Positions 53,586 to 62,022 of a DNA stretch of 64,000 bases are shown piece after piece; positions within the stretch are counted from its first letter, which is position 1, and the number at the start of each line of letters is the position of its first letter. Origin of the DNA: Hydrogenophaga borbori. Its GTDB lineage: Bacteria; Pseudomonadota; Gammaproteobacteria; Burkholderiales; Burkholderiaceae_C. The stretch is taken from contig NZ_QVLS01000012.1 in the NCBI RefSeq assembly GCF_003417535.1, positions 1 to 64,000 of the forward strand, written 5' to 3'. Position numbers and translations under genes: made by a program. The notes beneath the pieces were generated by a model. It was not told where the DNA came from. It searched no databases and saw only the letters and a list, made by a program, of their open reading frames with translations.

Positions 53586-56083
53586 GCGGCGCTTCCTTCC
53601 ACGGTCAGGGGCTGAATGGGAATGAACTGGCGCGTGTCCAGCGCGGCCTTCTCGTGCTCGAACCAGGGGTCGGGCTCGCCGTCGAGCGCGGCCTGCAGCT
53701 CGGCCCACAGCGCTTTGCGGCCCTCGGCGTCGTCGAGGATGCGCCGCCTGACGTGGTCGATGCCCACGCGCGCCACGTAGTGCACGGTGCGCTCCAGGTA
53801 CCAACCTTCCAGGCGGTAGAGCTGCATGAAGGCGCCGGTGTACTCCAGCACCTCCTCGGCGGTCTTGAGCTTGACCAGGAACTGCGCCACCTCGGTCTTG
53901 ATGCCGCCGTTGCCGGCGATGACCATCTCCCAGCCCGAGTCCACGCCGATGATGCCCACGTCCTTGATGCCGGCCTCGGCGCAGTTGCGCGGGCAGCCGC
54001 TGACGGCGAACTTCACCTTGTGCGGCGCGTACATGCGCCACATGGCGCGCTCCAGGTCCTTGCCCATCTGCGTGCTGTCCTGCGTGCCCATGCGGCACCA
54101 CTCGCTGCCCACGCAGGTCTTCACGGTGCGCAGCGCCTTGGCGTAGGCGTGGCCGCTGGGCATGGCCAGGTCGCGCCAGACCGATGGCAGGTCTTCCTTT
54201 TTCACGCCGAGCAGGTCGATGCGCTGGCCGCCCGTGACCTTGACGGTGGGGATCCGGTACTTGTCCACCACGTCGGCGATGCGGCGCAGCTCGGCCGCCG
54301 TGGTCTCGCCGCCCCACATGCGCGGGATCACGCTGTAGGTGCCGTCCTTCTGGATGTTGGCGTGGCTGCGCTCGTTGATGAAGCGGCTCTGCGGGTCGTC
54401 CCGGGCTTCTTTGGGCCAGGTGCTGATGAGGTAGTAGTTCACGGCCGGGCGGCAGGTGGCGCAACCGTTGGGCGTGCGCCAGCCCAGGCCGGCGAAGACC
54501 TCGGCGGTGCTGAGGTACTTGTGGTGGCGGATGGCCTCGCGCACCGCCTGGTGGCCGTGCTCGGTGCAGCCGCACAGGGCCTTGAGCTTCGGCGCGGCCG
54601 AGTAGTCGCCGCCGGCGGTGGCCATCAGGATCTGCTCCACCAGGCCGGTGCAGGAGCCGCAGCTGGCGCTGGCCTTGGTGTGCCGGCGCACCTCGTCCAG
54701 CGTGAACAGGCCCTTGTCCTTGATGGCCTTGCAGATGGCGCCCTTGCTGACGCCGTTGCAGCCGCAGACCTCGGCCGTGTCCGGCATGGCGGCGGCCTTG
54801 TGGTGGCCTTCGTGCCCGGTGTCGCCGATGTTGGATTCGCCGAACATCAGTTTGTCGCGGATGTCGGCCACGCTGCGGCCCTCGCGCAGCAGCTTGAAGT
54901 ACCAGCTGCCGTCCACGGTGTCGCCGTACAGGCAGGCGCCCACCAGTTTGTCGTCCCGGATCACCAGCTTTTTGTAGACGCCGCCGCCGGGGTCGCTCAT
55001 GACGATCTCCTCGGTGCCCTCGCCGCCCATGAACTGGCCGGCCGAGAACAGGTCGATGCCCGTGACCTTGAGCTTGGTGGAGGTGAGCGAGCCGGTGTAG
55101 CGGCCGATGCCGAACTCGGCCAGGTGCGTGGCCAGCACCTTGCCCTGCTCGAACAGCGGCGCCACCAGCCCGTAGGCGATGCCGCGGTGCGCGGCGCACT
55201 CGCCCACGGCGTAGATGCGCGGGTCGGTGACGGTCTGCAGGGTGTCGCCGACGACGATGCCGCGCTCGACGTGCAGCTTCATGGACTCGGCCAGCGCGGT
55301 GTTGGGGCGGATGCCCACGGCCATGACCACCAGATCGGCGGGGACCTCGCGGCCGTCCTGGAAGCGCACGGCCTTCACGCGGCCGCCCGCGCCGCCGTCG
55401 CGGTCGCCGACGAGCGCCTGCGTCTGCGCGCCGATGAGGAAGTCCATGCCGCGCGATTGCAGCGATTGCTGCAGCAGGCGGCCGGCCTCCTCGTCGAGCT
55501 GGCGTTCCATGAGCCAGGGCGCCACATGCACCACGCTCACGGCCATGCCGCGCTTCATCAGCCCGTTGGCGGCCTCCAGGCCCAGCAGGCCGCCGCCGAT
55601 GACCACCGCGTGCCGGTACTTCGCGGCGGCGTCGATCATGGCCTGGGTGTCGGCGATGTCGCGGTAGGCCAGCACGCCCTCGAGCTCCTTGCCCGGGAGG
55701 GGCAGGATGAAGGGCTTGGAGCCGGTGGCCAGGATCAGGCGGTCGTAGGGCGCGCTGAGCGTTTCGCCCGCGGCGTTGCGCGCGTGCACCCGGCGCTTGA
55801 CGCGGTCCACTTCGGTCACCTGGCAGCCCGCGTGCAGGGTGACGCCGTTGTCCCGGTACCAGGCCCAATCGTTGAGCACGATCTGCTCCAGCGTCTGCTC
55901 GCCCGCGAGCACCGGCGAGAGCAGGATGCGGTTGTAGTTCGGGTGCGGCTCGGCGCCGAACACCGTGATGTCGTAGAGGTCGGGGGCGAGCTTGAGCAGC
56001 TCCTCCAGCGTGCGCACGCCGGCCATGCCGTTGCCCACCATCACCAGTTTCATCCTTTGCCGCGGCTGGGCGCGCATGTCCAT
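53582..56083 (-). CDS. nirB: NADH-dependent assimilatory nitrite reductase large subunit NirB
   Basis: ATG 56083 gives 833 residues; the later Met11 (MKLVMVGNGMAGV) is also possible. An N-terminal FAD/NADH-binding unit has VGNGMAGVRTLEELL and IGGGLLGLEAANGLM. Two BFD-like Cys-rich domains follow (VCGCNGVSKG with ASCGSCTGLV, and LCGCTEHGH with GCATCRP). The C-terminal siroheme/[4Fe-4S] sulfite/nitrite reductase domain carries TCVGSEWCRMG and FAVSGCPRNCAEAG, which supply the four cluster cysteines. The enzyme reduces nitrite to ammonium in the cytoplasm. It is 26 bases after nrtD and overlaps nirD by 4 bases. Confidence 0.96.
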   Translation of the reverse strand: MDMRAQPRQRMKLVMVGNGMAGVRTLEELLKLAPDLYDITVFGAEPHPNYNRILLSPVLAGEQTLEQIVLNDWAWYRDNGVTLHAGCQVTEVDRVKRRVHARNAAGETLSAPYDRLILATGSKPFILPLPGKELEGVLAYRDIADTQAMIDAAAKYRHAVVIGGGLLGLEAANGLMKRGMAVSVVHVAPWLMERQLDEEAGRLLQQSLQSRGMDFLIGAQTQALVGDRDGGAGGRVKAVRFQDGREVPADLVVMAVGIRPNTALAESMKLHVERGIVVGDTLQTVTDPRIYAVGECAAHRGIAYGLVAPLFEQGKVLATHLAEFGIGRYTGSLTSTKLKVTGIDLFSAGQFMGGEGTEEIVMSDPGGGVYKKLVIRDDKLVGACLYGDTVDGSWYFKLLREGRSVADIRDKLMFGESNIGDTGHEGHHKAAAMPDTAEVCGCNGVSKGAICKAIKDKGLFTLDEVRRHTKASASCGSCTGLVEQILMATAGGDYSAAPKLKALCGCTEHGHQAVREAIRHHKYLSTAEVFAGLGWRTPNGCATCRPAVNYYLISTWPKEARDDPQSRFINERSHANIQKDGTYSVIPRMWGGETTAAELRRIADVVDKYRIPTVKVTGGQRIDLLGVKKEDLPSVWRDLAMPSGHAYAKALRTVKTCVGSEWCRMGTQDSTQMGKDLERAMWRMYAPHKVKFAVSGCPRNCAEAGIKDVGIIGVDSGWEMVIAGNGGIKTEVAQFLVKLKTAEEVLEYTGAFMQLYRLEGWYLERTVHYVARVGIDHVRRRILDDAEGRKALWAELQAALDGEPDPWFEHEKAALDTRQFIPIQPLTVEGSAA

Positions 56084-56109
56084 GGGGTTCTCCTTGGCTG
56101 GTGGTGCGT

Positions 56110-56952
56110 TCAGGCGCTGAGCGCTTCGGACGCCCGGGCCTTGGCGCCGCGCGACAGCGGCTCCACCTTGCGCTGCTTCTCGTGCAGGAAGCTCAGCACC
56201 TCGTGGCGGTAGTGGTTGTAGCGGGCGTCGTCGGACAGCGCGAGGCGATCGCGCGGGCGTTCCAGCTCGATGTCCAGGATGTCGCCGATGGTGGCCGCCG
56301 GGCCGTTGGTCATCATCACGATGCGGTCGGACAGCAGCACGGCCTCGTCCACGTCGTGCGTGATCATCATCACCGTGTTGCGCAGCTCGCCCTGGATGCG
56401 CATCACCTCGTCCTGCAGGTGCGCGCGCGTGAGCGCGTCCAGCGCGCCGAAAGGCTCGTCGAGCAGCAGCACCTTGGGCTGCATGGCCAGGGCGCGCGCG
56501 ATGCCCACGCGCTGCTTCATGCCGCCCGATATCTCGGCCGGCAGGCGGTGCAGGGCGTGGCCCATGCTCACCATCTCCAGGTTGTGCAGCACCCAGTCCC
56601 GGCGTTCGGCCGCGCTCTTGCTGCCGCGGAAGGTCTTGTCCACCGCCAGCGCCACGTTCTGCTGCACCGTGAGCCAGGGCAGCAGCGAGTGGTTCTGGAA
56701 CACCAGCGCGCGGTCGGGGCCGGGCTCGTTCACCTCGCGGCCATCGACGATGACCCCTCCCGCGCTGGCCTTGAGCAGGCCGGCCACGATGTTGAGCACG
56801 GTGGACTTGCCGCAGCCCGAGTGCCCGATGAGGGAGATGAACTCGCCGCGCCGCACGTCCAGGTGGATGTGGCGCAGCACGGGGTTGACGGTGCGGCCCT
56901 TGGCGAAGGTCATGTCCACGCCGCTGATGCTGAGGTAGGCGTTGTCGTTCAT
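56110..56952 (-). CDS. nrtD: Nitrate ABC transporter ATP-binding protein
   Basis: ATG 56952 (MNDNAYLSISGVDMTFAKGRT) gives 280 residues. ATPase motifs are complete: Walker A GHSGCGKST, Q-loop VFQNHSLLPWL, signature ISGGMKQRVGIARAL, Walker B LLLDEPFGALD and the H-loop ITHDVDEA. The sequence is of the NrtD/SsuB/TauB type, and its place between nrtB and nirB supports nitrate/nitrite. No fused substrate-binding domain (NrtC) is present. The C-terminal ~30 residues are charged and variable. It starts 28 bases after nrtB. Confidence 0.93.
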   Translation of the reverse strand: MNDNAYLSISGVDMTFAKGRTVNPVLRHIHLDVRRGEFISLIGHSGCGKSTVLNIVAGLLKASAGGVIVDGREVNEPGPDRALVFQNHSLLPWLTVQQNVALAVDKTFRGSKSAAERRDWVLHNLEMVSMGHALHRLPAEISGGMKQRVGIARALAMQPKVLLLDEPFGALDALTRAHLQDEVMRIQGELRNTVMMITHDVDEAVLLSDRIVMMTNGPAATIGDILDIELERPRDRLALSDDARYNHYRHEVLSFLHEKQRKVEPLSRGAKARASEALSA

Positions 56953-56980
56953 GGGGAGGCTCCTGTGGGGTCGGGCGGGT

Positions 56981-57847
56981 TCAGCCGGCGCTGGTGCCGC
57001 GCGTGACGAGCTGGCCGAGGAAGGCGACGCAACGGTCGAGCAGGAAGCCGACGATGCCGACGCAGAAGAGCGCGAGGATGATGTCGCTGATGCGCGAGCT
57101 GTTCCACGCGTCCCAGATGAAGAAGCCGATGCCGACGCCGCCAATCAGCATCTCGGCCGCGACGATGGCCAGCCACGACAGACCCACGCCGATGCGCAGC
57201 CCCGAGAAGATGAAGGGCGCGGCGGCCGGCAGCATGATCTGGCCGAAGTACTCGAGGCCGTTGAGCCGGATCACGCGCGCGACGTTGCGGTAGTCGTCGG
57301 GGATGTTGCGGATGCCGATGGAGGTGTTGATGATGATCGGCCAGACCGAGGTGATGAAGATCACGAAGATGGCCGAGGGCTGGCCGTCCTGGAAGCCGGC
57401 CAGCGAGATCGGCAGCCAGGCCAGCGGCGGCACGGTGCGCAGCACCTGGAACAGCGGGTCGAGGCCGCGCAGGGCCCAGGTGGATTGGCCCACCAGCACG
57501 CCCAGGCCCACGCCCGCCAGCACCGCCAGCGAGTAGCCGTACGCCACGCGCTTGAGGCTGGCCAGCAGCTGCCAGGCGATGCCGACGTCGTTGCCACCGT
57601 TGTCGTAGAAGGGGCTGACGATCAGCTCCCAGGTCTCCTGTACCACCTTGCTCGGCGGCGGCAGGGCCGCGCCGGGGCGCGAGCCCAGCAGCTCCCAGAC
57701 GAGCAGCAGCAGGCCGGTGATCACCAGCGGCGGCAACACGTGGGTCGTGAAGCCGCGCGCGGCGCGCCGCAGCCCATCGGGCAGCGGGGCCGGGGGCGCG
57801 GCGGGCGTGGCCAGCCGGATCGGCTCGACGGTGTCGGTGGTGTTCAT
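56981..57847 (-). CDS. nrtB: Nitrate ABC transporter permease
   Basis: ATG 57847 gives 288 residues with about six membrane segments. The BPD-type permease signature is present near residue 200 (RNIPDDYRNVARVIRLNGLEYF, the EAA loop region), and the membrane helices VITGLLLLVWELLGS and SLAVLAGVGLGVLVG precede it. It is of the NtrB/NrtB/SsuC type and pairs with the adjacent ATP-binding and solute-binding proteins to import nitrate. It starts 35 bases after nrtA. Confidence 0.93.
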   Translation of the reverse strand: MNTTDTVEPIRLATPAAPPAPLPDGLRRAARGFTTHVLPPLVITGLLLLVWELLGSRPGAALPPPSKVVQETWELIVSPFYDNGGNDVGIAWQLLASLKRVAYGYSLAVLAGVGLGVLVGQSTWALRGLDPLFQVLRTVPPLAWLPISLAGFQDGQPSAIFVIFITSVWPIIINTSIGIRNIPDDYRNVARVIRLNGLEYFGQIMLPAAAPFIFSGLRIGVGLSWLAIVAAEMLIGGVGIGFFIWDAWNSSRISDIILALFCVGIVGFLLDRCVAFLGQLVTRGTSAG

Positions 57848-57882
57848 CGCGGGGACTCCTGGTGTCGGCGAGGGGGCTGGGT

Positions 57883-59178
57883 TCAGGCGGCCTTGGGGGT
57901 TTTGATCGACAGGCTGTCGAGGTACTTCTTCGGGTTGGCGGGGTCGAAGACCTTGCCATCGAAGAAGGTCTCGGCGCCGCGCGAGGTGGACGTGGGGATG
58001 TCCTTGGCGGCCACGCCCAGCTCCTTGGCCGCCTGGCGCCAGAGGTCCTCGCGGTTGACCCTGGCGATCAGGGCCTTGGTGTCCAGCGTGGTGGGCAGGT
58101 AGCCCCAGCGCATGTTTTCGGTGAGGAACCACAGATCGTGGCTCTGGAAGGGGTAGCTGGCCTGGTCCTTCCAGAAGCGCATCTGGAACTTGCTGTTGGC
58201 CTCCACGCGGCCGGTGCCGTAGTCGAAGTCGCCCTTGACGCGGTCGATCACGTCGGCCACGGGCGCGTTGATCCAGCGCCGGCGCGAGCAGATCTCGGCC
58301 ACCTCGGCGCGGTTGGCCGGTTCCTCGCACCACATCTGCGCTTCCATCACGGCCTTGAGCAGGGCCTTGGTGGCGTTGGGGTGGGCCTGCACCCAGTCGG
58401 CCCGCATGGCGAAGGCCTTTTCCGGGTGGTTCATCCACAGCTCGCTGGTGGTGAGCGCCGTGTAGCCGATCTTCTGGTTGATGAGCTGGCGGTTCCACGG
58501 CTCGCAGACGCAGAAGGTGTCCATGCTGCCCACCTTCATGTTGGCCACCATCTGCGCCGGTGGCACCACGATGGTGGTGATGTCCTTGTTCGGGTCCACG
58601 CCGCCGGCGGCCATCCAGTAGCGGATCCACAGGTCGTGCGTGCCGCCGGGAAAGGTCATGGCCGCGTTCACCGGCTTGCCGGTCTTCAGCCGCTTGTCCA
58701 GCAGGGCCTTGCCGAAGGCCTTGGTGTCCAGGCCGACCTTGAGGTCCTTGTACTCGTCGCCCACCGAGATGCACTGGCCACCCAGGTTCAGGCGCGCCAG
58801 GATGTTCATCGGCACCGGCACGTTGTTGGCGGTGACCGCGCCCGTGCTGATGAGGTAAGGCATGGGCGTGAGGATGTGCGCGCCGTCGATGCCGCCCTTG
58901 GGCGAGCCGAGCACCAGGTTGTCGCGCGTGGTGCCCCAGGACGATTGCTTGAGCACCTCGACCTCGGTCATGCCGTGCTTCTTGAAGAAGCCCTTTTCGT
59001 CGGCCACGAACAGGGGCGCGGCGTCGGTCAGCGCGATGAAGCCGAGCTTGGCGGCCTTGGTTTCCAGCCCGGTGGCGGCCTGGGCCCGGGTGCTCAACAG
59101 GCCGCCAGCGAAAGCGGCGGAGCCGAGGGCGCCGGCCTGCTGGATGAGGCGGCGGCGGGACAGCGGGATCGATGGCAT
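57883..59178 (-). CDS. nrtA: Nitrate-binding ABC transporter substrate protein NrtA
   Basis: ATG 59178 is preceded by AGGAG at 9 bases and gives 431 residues. The N-terminus SRRRLIQQAGALGSAAFAGG resembles a twin-arginine signal. The mature part matches CmpA/NrtA: AKLGFIALTDAAPLFVADEKGFFKKHGM, VEVLKQSSWGTTRDNLVLG, then TFPGGTHDLWIRYWMAAGGV and CEPWNRQLI. It binds nitrate/nitrite in the periplasm. It is the first structural gene of the cluster and its ~155-base leader carries a sigma-54 promoter and an antitermination structure (separate entries). Confidence 0.94.
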   Translation of the reverse strand: MPSIPLSRRRLIQQAGALGSAAFAGGLLSTRAQAATGLETKAAKLGFIALTDAAPLFVADEKGFFKKHGMTEVEVLKQSSWGTTRDNLVLGSPKGGIDGAHILTPMPYLISTGAVTANNVPVPMNILARLNLGGQCISVGDEYKDLKVGLDTKAFGKALLDKRLKTGKPVNAAMTFPGGTHDLWIRYWMAAGGVDPNKDITTIVVPPAQMVANMKVGSMDTFCVCEPWNRQLINQKIGYTALTTSELWMNHPEKAFAMRADWVQAHPNATKALLKAVMEAQMWCEEPANRAEVAEICSRRRWINAPVADVIDRVKGDFDYGTGRVEANSKFQMRFWKDQASYPFQSHDLWFLTENMRWGYLPTTLDTKALIARVNREDLWRQAAKELGVAAKDIPTSTSRGAETFFDGKVFDPANPKKYLDSLSIKTPKAA

Positions 59179-59224
59179 GGTCGTGGACTCCTGTGGGGTG
59201 AATGGCGAACCGGAAACCCAAAGC

Positions 59225-59280
59225 ACAACGGCGCCCATTTCCAGGCCCGCCATGCGCGGGAAGGAAATGGACGCCGTTGT
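59225..59280 (-). terminator. Long terminator-like hairpin in the nrtA leader
   Basis: Arms ACAACGGCG and CGCCGTTGT (59225-59233 and 59272-59280), CCATTTCC and GGAAATGG (59235-59242 and 59263-59270), and an inner CCCGC/GCGGG stack form one ~22-pair stem. It lies ~50 bases before nrtA. The following minus-strand sequence GCTTTGGGTTTCC is only a weak U tract, so it may be a pause/attenuator rather than a strong terminator. Confidence 0.6.
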
Positions 59281-59284
59281 CCGT

Positions 59285-59325
59285 GTCTGGGAAGACTGTC
59301 CAGACCGCGGCCGCCATTGGCCGCG
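59285..59325 (-). promoter_or_regulatory. Tandem stem-loops, probable NasR (ANTAR) binding site
   Basis: Read on the minus strand: CGCGGCC-AATGGC-GGCCGCG (59325-59306, perfect 7-bp stem, hexaloop) directly followed by GTCTGG-ACAGTCTTC-CCAGAC (59305-59285). Both loops have A at position 1 and G at position 4, the pattern bound by ANTAR proteins. They precede the terminator-like hairpin of the leader, as in antitermination systems. The second loop is nine bases, longer than the usual six. Confidence 0.65.
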
Positions 59326-59344
59326 AGCTGTGCTGCTTTCATTT

Positions 59345-59360
59345 AGCAGGGACCGTGCCA
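59345..59360 (-). promoter_or_regulatory. Sigma-54 promoter of the nrtA operon
   Basis: Minus-strand TGGCACGGTCCCTGCT matches the RpoN consensus TGGCACGNNNNTTGCW at every defined position except one (C for T before GC), with the correct 10-base spacing between GG and GC. Transcription should start near 59334, just before the two stem-loops of the leader. Confidence 0.75.
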
Positions 59361-59447
59361 GTCGGCCGGGCGCGCGCAAGTGCTTGATTTGACTGATGTG
59401 CCGGGTCGGCGGAACGGGCCCGTCTGGTGCGCCCGTCCGGAATTGGT

Positions 59448-59462
59448 GCACTGCAGCAGTGC
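59448..59462. promoter_or_regulatory. Probable NtrC enhancer site
   Basis: The perfect palindrome GCACTGCAGCAGTGC matches the NtrC-type pattern GCAC-N7-GTGC. It lies about 120 bases upstream of the predicted start and immediately after the nasR stop codon, at the usual distance for an NtrC enhancer. Only one clear full site is seen. Confidence 0.6.
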
Positions 59463-59464
59463 GT

Positions 59465-60721
59465 TCAGCGCGGGGGCAGCACCTCGGCCATGGACAGCAG
59501 GGCCTCGGCCACGTCCACGAGGCGCCGGTTCTGGTTCATGGCCATCTGGCGCAGGGTCTTGTGGGCCTCGGCCTCACTCAACTGGCGGTGTGCCATCAAC
59601 AGGCCCTTGGCGCGTTCGATGAGGCGGCGCTCGTTCAGGCTGGCGCGCACCGCCTCCAGCTCGTCGCCCATGGCCTGCAGGCGGCGCGCCTGGTCGTGCA
59701 CCAGTTCCAGCACCGAGCGGTCCAGCGGCAGGGCGAAGCCCTGGGTGGCGCCTGGCGCGGCGGGGCCGTTTGGATCGGCCGGGGCCAGGTAGAAGACCAG
59801 GGGGTCGGGCGCGGCCTGGGCGCTGAGCGCGCCGAAGCTGGCCAGTTCGGCCTGGGCCTGGGCGATCTTTTCGCCGCACAGGGCGCGCAGGTCGGCGGTG
59901 AGGCGGTCTTCCACCAGCTTCATGGCGTCCATGCGCGCGCTGCAGACGTCGAACCAGGCCTGGCTGAGTTCCGGCCGCAGCGCGGCCCCGTGCGGGGCGG
60001 TGTAGAGCACGCGGCGCAGGCGCTCCAGCTCGGCCAGGGGGGCGCTGCTGTGCGGCGCCGTCCACAGCGCGCGCGCGGTGGGTGGGGCGACGCTGTCGAA
60101 CAGCTCCAGGCAACGCTCTTGCGATTCGATCAGGTGCAGCAGGCGCTGCTGCCTGGCGCTGTCGGACTGGCCGCGCGCGAACAGGGCGGCGCCGACGGCG
60201 CGCTCCTGGCCCGCGAACTCCTTGCCCTGGATGAAGTTGAACAGGGCCACCAGGCGGCGCGAGACCTCGGGGTCGGTGGCGCTGTCGGCGGCCTCGAACA
60301 CCACGGCGAGCAGGGCGGCGACCAGCCGGGCATAGGCCTCGGTGGCGCGGTCGGTGTCCCAGGCCTGGGCGTCAAGCTGGCCGCGCAGCGCGTCCAGGCC
60401 GTCCAGGCCCTGCAGCACGTAGGCGATGCGGCTGAACAGGCGCGCCCCGTGGCCGGCCTGGGCGGTGCCGGTGTCCACGCGCCCGAACTGGGCGCGCCAC
60501 TCGGCCTCGACCTGGCGCGAGGCGCCGATCTGCGCCGCGCGCGCCTCGGCGAAGCGCTGGCCCATCGAACCCAGGTACAGATTGGTGAGCCCGCGCTCGC
60601 GCTGCAGCTGGTGCACCAGGCGCGCGCTCACGTCCACCAGGGTGGCCGTGAAGGCCAGGCGCTGCAGGCCATCGATCTCGCAGCGCTTGGCGGCCAACAG
60701 GAAATCCAGGCCCGTTTTCAT
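59465..60721 (-). CDS. nasR: Nitrate-responsive antiterminator, NIT-ANTAR (NasR) protein
   Basis: This 418-residue protein has an N-terminal NIT domain (about 45-300), the nitrate/nitrite-sensing helical module, with RLVHQLQRERGLTNLYLG near residue 34. A C-terminal ANTAR RNA-binding domain (about 345-410) includes NERRLIERAKGLLMAHRQLSEAEAHKTLRQMAM. This is the architecture of Klebsiella NasR, which binds nitrate and then antiterminates transcription in the nasF leader. The gene is directly upstream of nrtA on the same strand, and the intervening 286 bases hold an ANTAR-like hairpin pair and a terminator-like stem. Confidence 0.9.
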   Translation of the reverse strand: MKTGLDFLLAAKRCEIDGLQRLAFTATLVDVSARLVHQLQRERGLTNLYLGSMGQRFAEARAAQIGASRQVEAEWRAQFGRVDTGTAQAGHGARLFSRIAYVLQGLDGLDALRGQLDAQAWDTDRATEAYARLVAALLAVVFEAADSATDPEVSRRLVALFNFIQGKEFAGQERAVGAALFARGQSDSARQQRLLHLIESQERCLELFDSVAPPTARALWTAPHSSAPLAELERLRRVLYTAPHGAALRPELSQAWFDVCSARMDAMKLVEDRLTADLRALCGEKIAQAQAELASFGALSAQAAPDPLVFYLAPADPNGPAAPGATQGFALPLDRSVLELVHDQARRLQAMGDELEAVRASLNERRLIERAKGLLMAHRQLSEAEAHKTLRQMAMNQNRRLVDVAEALLSMAEVLPPR

Positions 60722-60809
60722 CGTTCACCCTTGCGATGGCACATCTCCCTGGTGAAGGAGCAACAAGCGTGCCGCCCAGGGCCTGTCGGCCCTTAAACTC
60801 CCGCCCCTC

Positions 60810-61895
60810 ATGCGAATCCTCGGCATCGAATCCTCTTGCGACGAAACCGGTGTGGCCCTGGTGGACGCTGGCGTGCAGGGCGTGCCGCGCCTGCTCGGCC
60901 ACGCGCTGCACAGCCAGATCGAGATGCACCAGGCCTATGGCGGCGTGGTGCCCGAGCTGGCCAGCCGCGACCACATCCGCCGCGTGCTGCCGTTGACCGA
61001 CGCGGTGCTCGCCCAGGCCGGGCTGGCACTGTCCGACGTCGACGCCATCGCCTGCACGCGTGGCCCCGGCCTGGCCGGTGCGCTGCTGGTGGGCACGGGC
61101 GTGGCGCACGCGCTGGGCGTGGCGCTGGGCCGGCCGGTGCACGGCATCCACCACCTGGAAGGGCACCTGCTGTCGCCCTTCCTGAGCGCGGATCCGCCCG
61201 AATTCCCTTTCGTGGCCCTGCTGGTCTCGGGTGGGCACACGCAGCTCATGCGGGTGGACGGGGTGGGGCGCTACACGCTGTTGGGCGAAACCATCGACGA
61301 CGCGGCCGGCGAGGCCTTCGACAAGTCGGCCAAGCTGCTGGGCCTGGGCTACCCGGGCGGGCCTGCGCTGGCGCGCCTGGCCGAGCGGGGCGACGCCACC
61401 GCCTACAGGTTCCCCCGTCCGCTGTTGCACAGCGGCGACCTGGACTTTTCCTTCGCCGGCCTCAAGACGGCGGTGCTGACCCAGGTGAAGCGCCTGGCGC
61501 GCGCCGCGCCCGAGGGACCGGCCACCAGCCGACTGGCCGACCCGCTGAGCGAGCAGGAGAAGGCCGACGTGGCGGCCGGCGCGCAGGCCGCCATCGTGGA
61601 GGTGCTGGTGAAGAAATCGCTGGCGGCGCTGAGCGACACCGGCCTGCGCCGCCTGGTGGTGGCCGGTGGCGTGGGCGCCAATACCCGCCTGCGCGCCGAA
61701 CTGAACGCGGCCGCCGCGCGGCGCGGCCTGCGGGTGCACTACCCGGAACTGGCGCTGTGCACCGACAACGGCGCCATGATCGCCCTGGCCGCCGGGCTGC
61801 GCGCCCAGGCCGGTCTGCTGGCCACCGACGCCCCGGCCGGGCGCTTCGACGTGGCCCCGCGCTGGCCGCTGGCCGAGCTGGCGTCCGCCGCCTGA
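60810..61895 (+). CDS. tsaD: tRNA N6-adenosine threonylcarbamoyltransferase TsaD
   Basis: ATG 60810 gives 361 residues beginning [19 protein letters not shown]. Conserved elements of the ASKHA fold are seen: [34 protein letters not shown], and the metal-binding histidines in [11 protein letters not shown] (His-x3-His), followed by LVSGGHTQL and [26 protein letters not shown]. TsaD transfers threonylcarbamoyl to A37 of tRNAs reading ANN codons. It diverges from nasR across 88 bases and is transcribed with no close downstream partner. Confidence 0.97.
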   Translation: MRILGIESSCDETGVALVDAGVQGVPRLLGHALHSQIEMHQAYGGVVPELASRDHIRRVLPLTDAVLAQAGLALSDVDAIACTRGPGLAGALLVGTGVAHALGVALGRPVHGIHHLEGHLLSPFLSADPPEFPFVALLVSGGHTQLMRVDGVGRYTLLGETIDDAAGEAFDKSAKLLGLGYPGGPALARLAERGDATAYRFPRPLLHSGDLDFSFAGLKTAVLTQVKRLARAAPEGPATSRLADPLSEQEKADVAAGAQAAIVEVLVKKSLAALSDTGLRRLVVAGGVGANTRLRAELNAAAARRGLRVHYPELALCTDNGAMIALAAGLRAQAGLLATDAPAGRFDVAPRWPLAELASAA

Positions 61896-62022
61896 GCGGG
61901 CCAGGGCCGCCTGACCGGCGGCGGCGGGTTCAAATAATTATGAATTAGAGTACCCGTCCTGTCGCGGACGCGACAAGAGCGGGCCCCGTCGAGGGCCCGG
62001 CGTTGCCACCACGGAGTTCTGC

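Noticed and set aside
50095..53625. Plus-strand open frame of 1176 codons across nasA
   Set aside because: It is antisense to nasA and nirD, has low-complexity composition and no family motif.
59333..59349. Stem-loop CTGCT-AAATGAA-AGCAG as a first ANTAR hairpin
   Set aside because: The loop looks attractive, but it overlaps the -12 element of the sigma-54 promoter and would lie at or upstream of the transcription start.
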